NCBI GenBank assembly: GCA_934394815.1
Contig: CAKRRD010000006.1
Coordinates: forward strand, 8,417 to 72,416
Length of the DNA: 64,000 nucleotides
Direction of reading: 5' to 3'
From: an uncultured Acetatifactor sp.
GTDB lineage: Bacteria; Bacillota; Clostridia; Lachnospirales; Lachnospiraceae
The translations under genes were made by a program, and so were the position numbers. A model generated the notes under the pieces. The model saw nothing but the letters and a program-made list of their open reading frames with translations. It was not told where the DNA came from and searched no databases. This document shows, piece after piece, positions 25,653 through 34,233 of the stretch. Numbering within the stretch: the first letter of the stretch is position 1; each line of letters opens with the position of its first letter.

Positions 25653-26441
25653 ATGAGTAGCGTACAACTGTTGGACAAAACACGTAAAATCGGGAAATTG
25701 TTACACAACAACAACTCCAGCAAAGTGGTATTCAGCGACATCTGTAAGGTAATGCGCGAGATCCTGAATTCCAATGTGCTGGTGATCAGCCGGAAGGGAA
25801 AAGTCCTCGGGGTGGGGAAATCTGACGGCATCGAGTCGATCACGGAACTTTTGGATGACAATATCGGCGGATTTATTGATCCGATGCTGAATGAGAGACT
25901 GTTGGGCGTATTATCCACAAAGGAGAACGTCAATCTGGAGACTCTGGGCTTCGAGAATATCGACACCAGAAAATTTCAGGCCATCATTACTCCCATTGAG
26001 ATTGCAGGAGAGCGGCTGGGAACGCTGTTTATTTACAAATGCAACGAACAGTACGATATTGACGATATCATCCTCTGCGAGTACGGCACCACGGTAGTGG
26101 GACTGGAAATGCTGCGGGCGGTGAATGAAGAGAGCGCGGAAGAAAGCCGTAAGGTAGCCGTGGTAAAATCTGCGGTCAGCACCCTTTCCTTTTCGGAGAT
26201 GGAAGCCATCACTCATATTTTTGACGAACTGAACGGCATGGAAGGAATCCTGGTAGCCAGCAAGATTGCCGACAGAGTCGGTATTACGAGATCCGTCATT
26301 GTCAATGCACTGCGGAAATTTGAAAGCGCCGGTGTCATCGAATCCAGATCCTCCGGCATGAAGGGGACTTATATTAAAGTTCTGAACGATGCCGTGTTTG
26401 ACGAGATTGAGGAACTGAAGCGCCAGAATGGCAGAAATTAA
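25653..26441 (+). CDS. codY: GTP- and branched-chain amino acid-sensing repressor CodY
   Basis: 262 residues, the usual length. CodY is a cytoplasmic dimer that represses amino-acid uptake and synthesis, and in several Gram-positives motility and competence genes, when GTP and isoleucine, leucine or valine are plentiful. N-terminal GAF domain (about 1-155) binds the amino acids; the C-terminal winged helix has the almost invariant ASKIADRVGITRSVIVNALR and SGMKGTYIKVLN. GGAGG lies 8 bases upstream. It ends in a strong terminator directly before the fla/che promoter. Confidence 0.97.
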   Translation: MSSVQLLDKTRKIGKLLHNNNSSKVVFSDICKVMREILNSNVLVISRKGKVLGVGKSDGIESITELLDDNIGGFIDPMLNERLLGVLSTKENVNLETLGFENIDTRKFQAIITPIEIAGERLGTLFIYKCNEQYDIDDIILCEYGTTVVGLEMLRAVNEESAEESRKVAVVKSAVSTLSFSEMEAITHIFDELNGMEGILVASKIADRVGITRSVIVNALRKFESAGVIESRSSGMKGTYIKVLNDAVFDEIEELKRQNGRN

Positions 26442-26476
26442 TCGGAAAATGAAAAAAACAGAAAATATTTAGGAAG

Positions 26477-26508
26477 AAGAGACTATTGCGAAAAATAGTC
26501 TCTTTTCT
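26477..26508 (+). terminator. Terminator of codY
   Basis: AAGAGACTATT pairs with AATAGTCTCTT around a 6-base A-rich loop, followed by TTTCTAT. Confidence 0.9.
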
Positions 26509-26540
26509 ATATATTTATTTTAAGTGAGTTTATTTTACTA

Positions 26541-26568
26541 TTGTGTTTTTGTTGAAATACTTTATAAT
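26541..26568 (+). promoter_or_regulatory. Sigma-A promoter of the fla/che operon
   Basis: TTGTGT and a perfect TATAAT are separated by 16 bases, about 70 bases before flgB. No other promoter of this quality was seen until rpsB, 35 kb later. Confidence 0.75.
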
Positions 26569-26639
26569 AGAGAAGAATAGGTATATGGTAGAAGCGGTTT
26601 TTATGCGATCTGACGAAAAACTGCGGAATGTGAGGTAGT

Positions 26640-27029
26640 ATGATACAGACAAATGCATTTGATTATATCAATGTCCTGAACCGGGCAGCAGATGCAGCAT
26701 GGCAGAGGAATGAAGCCATTTCCAACAACATTGCCAATGTGGATACCCCGGGCTATAAGAGACAGGATGTGGCTTTTGAATCGGTGTTGCAGCAGGCTTT
26801 AGGCAACAACAGATACGAGTCCATGGATGAGAAGGTGGCCAACGTGAATCTCAGCAGACTGCGGGGGCGGGCCTATGTGGATTATGCCAATTATTCCTAT
26901 CGTCTGGACGGCAATAATGTGGATATTGAGAATGAAAATGTAATGCTGGCGGAGAATCAGTTGAAATATCAGGGACTGATCAGCAGCATCAATCAGGAAT
27001 TTACTAATTTACAGACTGTGATGAAGTGA
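26640..27029 (+). CDS. flgB: Flagellar rod protein FlgB
   Basis: 129 residues. FlgB forms the proximal rod and is secreted by the flagellar export machine without a cleaved signal. It shows the rod/hook N-terminal pattern NEAISNNIANVDTPGYKRQDV and a C-terminal helix LAENQLKYQGLISSINQEF. First gene of the operon; flgC follows after 11 bases. Confidence 0.95.
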   Translation: MIQTNAFDYINVLNRAADAAWQRNEAISNNIANVDTPGYKRQDVAFESVLQQALGNNRYESMDEKVANVNLSRLRGRAYVDYANYSYRLDGNNVDIENENVMLAENQLKYQGLISSINQEFTNLQTVMK

Positions 27030-27040
27030 GGAATTAACGT

Positions 27041-27484
27041 ATGAGTATGTTTTCAGCATTTGATGTTACGGCATCGGGTCTTACCGCCCAGAGACTGCGT
27101 ATGGATGTGATTTCCGAAAACGTTGCCAATGCCAATACCACAAGAACGGAGGACGGCACCCCTTACCGCCGCAAGATCGTTACTTTTCAGGAGAAGAACC
27201 AGCAGCAGACTTTCAGCCAGGTGTTCCATGATGTGAAGGGCAGCTATACCGGCAGCGGTGTAAAGGTCAGCCGGATCTCTGAAGATACTACGACGGAGAT
27301 GAATATGGTATACGATCCTTCCCATCCGGATGCGGATGAGAACGGTTATGTGACGTATCCCAACGTGAATATTGTACAGGAAATGACGGATCTGATCGAT
27401 GCCAGCAGATCCTACGAGGCGAATTCTACGGCATTCGGTGCCAGCAAGTCCATGGCACTCAAAGGACTGGAGATCGGTCAGTAA
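27041..27484 (+). CDS. flgC: Flagellar rod protein FlgC
   Basis: 147 residues. Proximal rod component. N terminus FDVTASGLTAQRLRMDVISENVANANTTRT and C terminus VNIVQEMTDLIDASRSYEANSTAF are the conserved coiled-coil halves that pack in the rod. GTGAGGA precedes the ATG. A 72-base gap holding a small GGATTCC/GGAATCC inverted repeat separates it from fliE. Confidence 0.96.
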   Translation: MSMFSAFDVTASGLTAQRLRMDVISENVANANTTRTEDGTPYRRKIVTFQEKNQQQTFSQVFHDVKGSYTGSGVKVSRISEDTTTEMNMVYDPSHPDADENGYVTYPNVNIVQEMTDLIDASRSYEANSTAFGASKSMALKGLEIGQ

Positions 27485-27556
27485 TCTGATGGATTCCGAG
27501 AAACGGCCCGGGAATCCCGGCCGGAATACCTGTAAGGAAGGACATGGTTTATTAAA

Positions 27557-27892
27557 ATGGATATTTCAGCAATTACAGCTTTGAACAGTGTAAATGGTAC
27601 TGCCACGGTGTCTCCCAACACTCTGACGGGAGTACTGGGGGAGAAGGACAAAAAGGCAGAAGGCACTATGTTCGAAGCTTTTCTGAATACAGCAATCGAC
27701 AATATCAAGACCACCAACAGTTATCTTTCAGATGCCGAGAATGAAAAGATCCGGTTTGCACTGGGCGAGACCGACAATACCCATGATCTCACCATTGCCA
27801 TGGGAAAGGCCTCAACCGCGCTGCAGTATACCGTAGCCATTCGAGATAAGGTGATGGAAGCATACAAGGAACTGATGCAGATCCAGATCTAA
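27557..27892 (+). CDS. fliE: Flagellar hook-basal body complex protein FliE
   Basis: 111 residues. FliE joins the MS ring to the rod and is the first rod-type substrate exported. The C-terminal half is typical: TMFEAFLNTAIDNIKTTNSYLSDAE, DNTHDLTIAMGKASTALQYT and IRDKVMEAYKELMQIQI. The AAGGAAGG ribosome site is about 14 bases from this ATG, longer than usual; no nearer in-frame start was found. Confidence 0.93.
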   Translation: MDISAITALNSVNGTATVSPNTLTGVLGEKDKKAEGTMFEAFLNTAIDNIKTTNSYLSDAENEKIRFALGETDNTHDLTIAMGKASTALQYTVAIRDKVMEAYKELMQIQI

Positions 27893-27932
27893 TCATATCT
27901 TTTTATTCTTGACATAAGAGGAGAAAGCTGCA

Positions 27933-29534
27933 ATGGCAGACAAATTAAAAGAAATACCTTCAAAAATACTGGAGTGGTGGAACAAATTCACGACCAGACA
28001 GAAGAGCATCATCATCGGAGCCGCTGCGGTCGTGATCTTTGCGTTTGCAATCATTATGTACGTCATGAACAAACCGCAGTATGTGAGCCTGATCACCTGT
28101 GACACGACGGCACAGGCCTCAGAGATCATAGATACTCTGGACAGCGCGGGAATTGCCCACAAAGAATCCAATGACGGGCTGAAGATCGAAGTAGAGAGCA
28201 GCAAACAGAGCGCAGCCAATCTGGCTCTTGGCTCTGCGGGATACATGCCGGATGAACTGAAGCTGAGCGATTATCTGGGCAACAGCATGTCTACGACCGC
28301 CACCGACAAGGAGAGACTTTACAATTCCTATCTGCAAAAATACATAACCCAGACCATAGAGGCACAGAGTGCCGTAAAATCCGCCAAAGTACATTTGAGC
28401 TTCCCGAAGGATAACGGAACGCTGGCAGCACAGAAGGAAGAGGCTTCTGCATTCATTCAGCTGGAACTGGACGGAACCTATACTTCCGCTAATGCGGCAG
28501 CACTGGCAAAATGTGTGGCTACCTGGCTTCGTAATGATACTACGGCCAATATCACGATCATGGATACGGACTCCAATCTGTTGTTCGCGGGCGGAGACGA
28601 TTACTCTTCCGCAGGAATTGCCAATTCCATGCAGGAACTGCAGAATCAGGCGGAATCCATGATCGCTAATCAGGTGAAAAAGGTACTGCTGGGAACCAAA
28701 CAGTATAACGATGCGGCAGTCACCAGCCATCTGGATATGGATTTTGCAGATTACGAAGAGACGGTGAAGGAATATTATGCGAACTCCGACAGAACCGAGG
28801 GTATGCTCTCTCATGAGGAGACGTATGACAGTGAGAATACCAATGACGGCGGCGGAGTGCCGGGTACCACCTCCAACGGTGAAGGCGGTACCACCTATGT
28901 ATCTCCGGACAGCAGTAACAGTTCCTCGACTACTTCCGAGACCAGCAGAGACTATCTGCCCAACGAATCTATTAAAAATACGGTAACACCGGCGGGAGGA
29001 ATCAACTATACCAATTCTTCCATTTCTATTGCGGCAATCACCTATCGTGAGATCCACTACGAGGATGTGAAACGGCAGGGCCTTTTAGATGGTACCACCT
29101 GGGAAGAATATAAATCCCAGAACAGTGCAGATACCAAGCTGACCGTCGATCAGGATATGTACAGCCTGGTAGCCAATGCCACCGGTATTAATGAGAACAA
29201 TATTACGATCATTGCGTACGAAAGCCCTATCTTTTATGATAAGGAGAGCAGCCCTGTCACCACGCAGAATGTGCTGAGCGCGATCATGCTTGTGCTGATT
29301 CTGGGACTGTTACTATTCGTAGTACTGCACAGCATGCGTACCAGACAGGCGGTACAGCAGGAGGAAGAAGTATCTGTGGAGAATATGTTACAGTCTACTC
29401 CTGAGGCAGAACTGGAAGATATTGATGTGGAAGCCAAGTCTGAGACACGTAAGATGATCGAAAAATTCGTAGATGAGAATCCGGAATCCGCGGCGGCGTT
29501 GCTGCGTAACTGGCTGAACGAGGACTGGAACTAA
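27933..29534 (+). CDS. fliF: Flagellar MS-ring protein FliF
   Basis: 533 residues. FliF builds the membrane MS ring that holds the rotor and export gate. Two membrane helices frame the protein (about 24-46, IIIGAAAVVIFAFAIIMYV, and about 447-468, IMLVLILGLLLFVVLHSM); between them are the ring-building motifs and a Gly/Ser/Thr-rich loop (about 305-345). The cytoplasmic tail after the second helix, ending NWLNEDWN, is the FliG-binding segment. GAGGAG lies 8 bases upstream. Confidence 0.96.
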   Translation: MADKLKEIPSKILEWWNKFTTRQKSIIIGAAAVVIFAFAIIMYVMNKPQYVSLITCDTTAQASEIIDTLDSAGIAHKESNDGLKIEVESSKQSAANLALGSAGYMPDELKLSDYLGNSMSTTATDKERLYNSYLQKYITQTIEAQSAVKSAKVHLSFPKDNGTLAAQKEEASAFIQLELDGTYTSANAAALAKCVATWLRNDTTANITIMDTDSNLLFAGGDDYSSAGIANSMQELQNQAESMIANQVKKVLLGTKQYNDAAVTSHLDMDFADYEETVKEYYANSDRTEGMLSHEETYDSENTNDGGGVPGTTSNGEGGTTYVSPDSSNSSSTTSETSRDYLPNESIKNTVTPAGGINYTNSSISIAAITYREIHYEDVKRQGLLDGTTWEEYKSQNSADTKLTVDQDMYSLVANATGINENNITIIAYESPIFYDKESSPVTTQNVLSAIMLVLILGLLLFVVLHSMRTRQAVQQEEEVSVENMLQSTPEAELEDIDVEAKSETRKMIEKFVDENPESAAALLRNWLNEDWN

Positions 29535-29548
29535 GAAACGGAGTAACT

Positions 29549-30568
29549 ATGGCAAGGACAAAAGCAGAAGGCGGAATATCGGGATTACAGAAAGCTGCAA
29601 TCCTTCTGATTTCTCTGGGACCGGAGAGATCCGCCGGAATATTTAAACACTTAAAAGAAGAAGAAATCGAAGAACTGACGCTGGAGATCGCCAATACCAG
29701 AAGCGTGACTCCTCAGGTCAAGGAAGAGGTTATCAACGAATTTTATGAAGTGTGCCTGGCACAGCAGTATATTGCCGAGGGTGGTATCAACTATGCCAAG
29801 GAACTGCTGGAGAAGGCACTTGGCTCCGACAAGGCCATGGATGTCATCGGCAGACTGACCGCATCCTTACAGGTAAAGCCTTTCGAATTTGTGCGTAAGA
29901 CAGATGCCAGCCAGTTGATCAACTTCATTCAGGACGAGCATCCCCAGACCATTGCCCTGATCCTGTCCTATCTGTCACCCAGTCAGGCTGCGCTGATTAT
30001 TTCGGCACTTCCTCCCGACAGTCAGGCAGAGGTGGCAAGACGTATTGCAGTCATGGATCGTACCAGCCCCGATGTTATCAAGGAAGTGGAAAAGGTACTG
30101 GAATCCAAACTGGCAAGTCTGGTGAACCAGGATTACACCATTATCGGTGGTGTGGATGCCGTAGTAGAGATTCTGAATACGGTAGACCGTGGTACCGAGA
30201 AACATATCATGGAGACTCTGGAGATCGAAGAGCCGGAACTGGCAGACGAGATCCGCAAGAAGATGTTCGTCTTCGAGGATGTACTGCTGCTGGACGACAA
30301 GGCCATTCAGCGTGTGCTGCGTGATGTGGACAACAACGATCTGGCAGTGGCACTGAAGGGCGCCAACGAACAGGTACAGAATGCGATCTTCAACAACCTG
30401 TCCAAACGTCTGGTTGTTATGATCAAGGAAGATATGGAATTTATGGGTCCTGTCCGTATGAAGGATGTAGAAGAAGCACAGCAGAAGATCGTCAACATTA
30501 TCCGTAAGCTGGAGGATTCCGGAGAGATCATTATTTCCAGAGGCGGAGGTGACGAGATCGTTGTCTAG
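29549..30568 (+). CDS. fliG: Flagellar motor switch protein FliG
   Basis: 339 residues. FliG binds FliF through its N-terminal domain, FliM through the middle EHPQ motif (QDEHPQTIALILSYL, about 130) and the stator through charged residues of its C-terminal domain (LLLDDKAIQRVLRDVDNNDLAVALKGA). All three parts are intact. The fliH start overlaps its last codons. Confidence 0.97.
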   Translation: MARTKAEGGISGLQKAAILLISLGPERSAGIFKHLKEEEIEELTLEIANTRSVTPQVKEEVINEFYEVCLAQQYIAEGGINYAKELLEKALGSDKAMDVIGRLTASLQVKPFEFVRKTDASQLINFIQDEHPQTIALILSYLSPSQAALIISALPPDSQAEVARRIAVMDRTSPDVIKEVEKVLESKLASLVNQDYTIIGGVDAVVEILNTVDRGTEKHIMETLEIEEPELADEIRKKMFVFEDVLLLDDKAIQRVLRDVDNNDLAVALKGANEQVQNAIFNNLSKRLVVMIKEDMEFMGPVRMKDVEEAQQKIVNIIRKLEDSGEIIISRGGGDEIVV

Positions 30569-31415
30569 TAATCTTTTAAAACGGGGATTTACGAAGCTGG
30601 TGGAAGAGGATGCCCGTGTGATCAATACCAACGATCTGGTGGCAAAAAGGATCCGGGAACTTTCTGTAAAAATGCAGCAGGGGGAAGGAACCGGATTTGT
30701 CTCCGGACTGACGGCAGATAAGGTGGACTCCCTGGTGGCAGATACAGAAGCTGAGGGGGGACCCCAGACATCCGGCAATGTGATCAAGGCTGGGGAAGAC
30801 CTGCAAAAACTTAAGGAAGATGCAGAGACTGAGGCTCGGAGGATTCTGGAAGATGCAAAAGCGCAGGCAGAAAGCATTTTGCAGGAGGCAAAAGAACAGG
30901 CCGAGGCTTGGAAGGCGGATGTTCTGGTACAGGCCAGACAACAGGGGCAGCAGGAGGCAAAAGCGGAGGCTGACCGTGCCGAGGCCCAGAGGGCATCGGA
31001 ATATCAGAAAAAGCTGGCCGGCCTGGACGCAGAATACCAGAAGAGGATCGATGAACTGGAACCGGAGTTCGTGGATACCATCACCGGCATATATGAGTAT
31101 ATTTTTCATGTGGATCTGCATTCCTACAGAGAAGTTCTGTGTTATCTGATCTCATCCACCATGAGAAAAACAGAGGATAATCGAAGCTTTCTGGTACATG
31201 TATCCAAGGAAGATTATCCTTATGTCAGCATGCAGAAACGGCAGATCATGGCAGAAGCCACGGCTCCGAACAGTACGGTGGAGATCGTGGAAGACATGAC
31301 ACTGGGCAAGGGAGAATGCCTGATTGAGACAGATAACGGTATTTTTGACTGTGGACTGGGAACACAGCTGTCGGAATTACGGCAGAAATTAAAATTATTA
31401 TCCTACGAAGGCTGA
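30561..31415 (+). CDS. fliH: Flagellar export apparatus regulator FliH
   Basis: 284 residues from a TTG start at 30561, placed 8 bases inside the end of fliG. GGAGGTGA lies 9 bases upstream of that TTG; an in-frame GTG at 30549 falls within this ribosome site and is less likely. FliH binds the FliI ATPase and docks it to the export gate. The centre is a long Glu/Ala/Gln-rich coiled coil (about 90-170) and the C-terminal part (VSKEDYPYVSMQKRQIMAEA, GECLIETDNGIFDCGL) is the FliH/V-ATPase-E-like domain. The coiled coil is longer than in enterobacteria. Confidence 0.88.
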   Translation: MSSNLLKRGFTKLVEEDARVINTNDLVAKRIRELSVKMQQGEGTGFVSGLTADKVDSLVADTEAEGGPQTSGNVIKAGEDLQKLKEDAETEARRILEDAKAQAESILQEAKEQAEAWKADVLVQARQQGQQEAKAEADRAEAQRASEYQKKLAGLDAEYQKRIDELEPEFVDTITGIYEYIFHVDLHSYREVLCYLISSTMRKTEDNRSFLVHVSKEDYPYVSMQKRQIMAEATAPNSTVEIVEDMTLGKGECLIETDNGIFDCGLGTQLSELRQKLKLLSYEG

Positions 31416-31418
31416 TAA

Positions 31419-32741
31419 ATGGTCATAAAGAACATTGATTTTGAAAAATATAATAAACTGGCAGAGAAAAGTTTTTACCGGAGGCTGGGAAAAGTGGTCA
31501 ATGTAGTAGGTCTGACCATAGAGTCCGCCGGACCGGATTCCAAGCTGGGAGACCTGTGCCGGATTCTTCCCGATGCGGAGGGGGCAAAGCCCATTATGGC
31601 GGAGGTAGTAGGCTTCCGGGACAGGAAGACCCTGCTCATGCCATATGATTCCGTGGACGGTATCGGACTGGGATGCGTAGTGGAGAATACCGGGGATCCC
31701 CTGAAGGTCACGGTAAGTGAGAAGCTTCTGGGCAAGACGGTAAACGGCCTGGGTGTGCCGATTGACGGAGAAATGATCGCCGGAGCGGCGTACCCGGTAG
31801 AAGCAGCGCCACCCGACCCTATGTCCCGTGCCATCATTGATCAGGTGCTTCCCCTGGGTGTCAAGGCGGTGGACGGCATGATCACCGTAGGAAAGGGACA
31901 GAGAATCGGTATTTTCGCCGGATCCGGTGTGGGTAAGTCCACCCTCATGGGCATGTTTGCCAGAAACACCAAGGCGGATATTAACGTGATCGCCCTGATT
32001 GGTGAGCGGGGCAGGGAAGTCCGGGAATTTATTGAGAGAGATCTGGGCGAGGAAGGCATGCGCAGATCCGTTGTAGTGGTGGCAACCTCCGACAGACCGG
32101 CACTGGAACGTAACAAAGCAGCCAAGACCGCTACCGCCATCGCAGAATATTTCAGAGATCAGGGGAAGGATGTTCTTCTGATGATGGATTCTCTGACCCG
32201 TTTTTCCATGGCACAGCGGGAGATTGGACTGGCCAGCGGAGAACCGCCGGTAACCAGAGGCTATCCACCAAGTGTGTATTCCGAAATGCCCAAACTATTA
32301 GAGCGCGCCGGCAGAGCTGCCGTGGGATCCATCACCGGATTATATACCGTGCTGGTAGACGGCGATGATTTTAACGAGCCTATCACGGATACCGCCAGAA
32401 GTATCCTGGACGGGCATATTATGTTGGACAGAAAGCTGGGACATAAGAACCATTATCCGGCAATCGACATTTTGCAGAGTATTTCCAGATGTATGAGCCA
32501 GATTGCTGACAGAGAGCATAAGCAGGCAGCCAACAAGCTGAAGAATGTGTTGGCAACCTACAATGAGGCGGAAGATCTGATCAACATCGGTGCCTATAAA
32601 AAAGGCAGTAACCCCAATATTGACTATGCAATCTCGCGGATCGATGCCGTGAACGGCTTCCTGTGTCAGGGCACGGATGAAAAATTTTCTTTTGAAGAGA
32701 CAGTGCAGATGCTGGAAGATCTGTTTGCGGATCAGGGGTGA
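31419..32741 (+). CDS. fliI: Flagellum-specific ATPase FliI
   Basis: 440 residues. FliI is the hexameric ATPase of type III export, homologous to the F1 beta subunit. Walker A GSGVGKSTLMG (about 166-175), ALIGERGREVREFIE and the Walker B region DVLLMMDSLTRFSMAQREIGL are intact, as is PPVTRGYPPSVYSEMPKLLE. Starts 3 bases after fliH and is followed 5 bases later by fliJ. Confidence 0.97.
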   Translation: MVIKNIDFEKYNKLAEKSFYRRLGKVVNVVGLTIESAGPDSKLGDLCRILPDAEGAKPIMAEVVGFRDRKTLLMPYDSVDGIGLGCVVENTGDPLKVTVSEKLLGKTVNGLGVPIDGEMIAGAAYPVEAAPPDPMSRAIIDQVLPLGVKAVDGMITVGKGQRIGIFAGSGVGKSTLMGMFARNTKADINVIALIGERGREVREFIERDLGEEGMRRSVVVVATSDRPALERNKAAKTATAIAEYFRDQGKDVLLMMDSLTRFSMAQREIGLASGEPPVTRGYPPSVYSEMPKLLERAGRAAVGSITGLYTVLVDGDDFNEPITDTARSILDGHIMLDRKLGHKNHYPAIDILQSISRCMSQIADREHKQAANKLKNVLATYNEAEDLINIGAYKKGSNPNIDYAISRIDAVNGFLCQGTDEKFSFEETVQMLEDLFADQG

Positions 32742-32746
32742 GATAA

Positions 32747-33193
32747 ATGGCAAGATTCAGATATTCCCTGCAAAATATCCTGAATATCAAGGAAAAAATG
32801 GAGACACAGGCCAAGCAGGAATTCGGAACGGCACAGGCGGCTCTGAATGTGGAGATTGAGCATCTGGAGCGGCTGAAGGAACGCAGGAGAAAGTATGAAG
32901 ATCTGTCTGCGGGACTGCTGCAGGGCAAACTGGATCTGCTGGCTATAGAGGAAAATAAGGAAGCCCTTTTGAAAATGGATAGCATTGTAGCAGCACAGGC
33001 GATCCGGGTGGAAAAGGCAAGAGAAAATGTGGAGGCTGCCAGAGAACGGATGGCAGAAGCCATGAAGGAGAGAAAAATGCATGAGACCCTGCGGGAAAAG
33101 GCTTTTGAGGTCTTTATGCAGGAGGAAAATCATGCGGAGAGCAAGGCGATTGATGAACTGACCAGTTACACCTACGGTCAGAAGACCCGGTAA
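32747..33193 (+). CDS. fliJ: Flagellar export chaperone FliJ
   Basis: 148 residues, almost entirely a charged coiled coil, as expected for FliJ, which inserts into the FliI ring and contacts FlhA. MARFRYSLQNILNIKEKMETQ is the typical start. Identity rests on this opening, length and position after fliI. Confidence 0.88.
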   Translation: MARFRYSLQNILNIKEKMETQAKQEFGTAQAALNVEIEHLERLKERRRKYEDLSAGLLQGKLDLLAIEENKEALLKMDSIVAAQAIRVEKARENVEAARERMAEAMKERKMHETLREKAFEVFMQEENHAESKAIDELTSYTYGQKTR

Positions 33194-33260
33194 GACGAGA
33201 CGGCGTAAGGCACGTGATAACCGGAAGACTTGCAGCAGATGGAAAGGCACGAGGATTACT

Positions 33261-34136
33261 ATGGCAAAAGAAATGACTCCGGAAGAGGCAACGACAGAAA
33301 ACGAGAGAAAACAGCTGGCGGAAGAAAAGAAAAAATTAAAAAAGGAACAGCAGGAACAGCGGAAAGAAGCAAAACGCCGAGCAAAAGAGATTGCAAAGCA
33401 GGAGGAGGAACTGGAGGATGGTAACGAGGGCAACAGCCTTCTGACTTTCGGTGCGGCCATATTGATCGTGGCTTTGTGGATTGCTGTAATCTGTGTGATC
33501 ATCAAGCTGGATATCGGTGGCTTCGGAAGCTCGGTGGTGAAACCGATCTTAAAGGATGTTCCGGTGTTGAACCGGATTCTTCCGGGCAATTCTGCCACTG
33601 AGACAACAGATCCCAATGCTTACGGCGGGTATACCAGCTTACAGGATGCGGTGGATCAGATCAAAAGTCTGGAATTGCAGCTGGAGCAGGTACAGAATGC
33701 CTCTTCCGCCAAGGATGAGGAGCTGGATCAGTTAAAGGCAGAAGTCCTCAGATTACAGGAGTTTGAGAAACAACAGGTGGAATTCCAGCGTATTCAGAAG
33801 GAATTCTATGACGAGGTGGTCTATTCCGACAAGGGACCGGGAGCGGAAGAATACAAGAAGTACTATGAGTCCATGGATCCCGCTACCGCAGAATATATTT
33901 ACAAGCAGGTAGTGACCCAACTGCAGGAGAGCCAGGAGGTTCAGGATTATGCGGCAGCCTATTCTTCCATGAAACCGAAGCAGGCGGCAGCCATCTTTGA
34001 ACAGATGACAAATAATCTGGATCTGGCAGCCCGGATCCTTAAGGTAATGAGTGCCGATGACAGAGGAAAAATCCTGGGAGCAATGGATTCTCAGGTGGCG
34101 GCAAAGATCACGAAAATTATGGATCCGGAGTCTTAA
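33261..34136 (+). CDS. ylxF: YlxF/MotE-like flagellar membrane protein
   Basis: 291 residues. A highly charged Glu/Lys coiled coil (about 5-55) precedes one membrane helix (about 64-83, GAAILIVALWIAVICVIIKL). The outer part has a coiled coil (about 130-180) and a C-terminal MgtE-N-like repeat region: MDPATAEYIYKQVVTQL, SSMKPKQAAAIFEQM and VMSADDRGKILGAMDSQVAAKI. This layout and the place between fliJ and fliK match Bacillus YlxF and the MotE group of flagellar and stator-associated chaperones. The exact role in this organism is unknown. Confidence 0.8.
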   Translation: MAKEMTPEEATTENERKQLAEEKKKLKKEQQEQRKEAKRRAKEIAKQEEELEDGNEGNSLLTFGAAILIVALWIAVICVIIKLDIGGFGSSVVKPILKDVPVLNRILPGNSATETTDPNAYGGYTSLQDAVDQIKSLELQLEQVQNASSAKDEELDQLKAEVLRLQEFEKQQVEFQRIQKEFYDEVVYSDKGPGAEEYKKYYESMDPATAEYIYKQVVTQLQESQEVQDYAAAYSSMKPKQAAAIFEQMTNNLDLAARILKVMSADDRGKILGAMDSQVAAKITKIMDPES

Positions 34137-34160
34137 GAAAAAAGCCGGAAAATCCGATAA
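34134..34160 (+). promoter_or_regulatory. Weak candidate sigma-28 promoter before fliK
   Basis: TAAG, a 15-base spacer and TCCGATAA resemble the sigma-D consensus TAAA-N15-GCCGATAT (9 of 12 positions). It lies across the ylxF stop codon, about 75 bases before fliK. Confidence 0.3.
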
Positions 34161-34233
34161 ACAAAATGTAGTATAAGTACGGGCCGCAGAATCCCTGACA
34201 GGGGCGGAGGTTGACCCGGGAAAGGAGGAGAAA

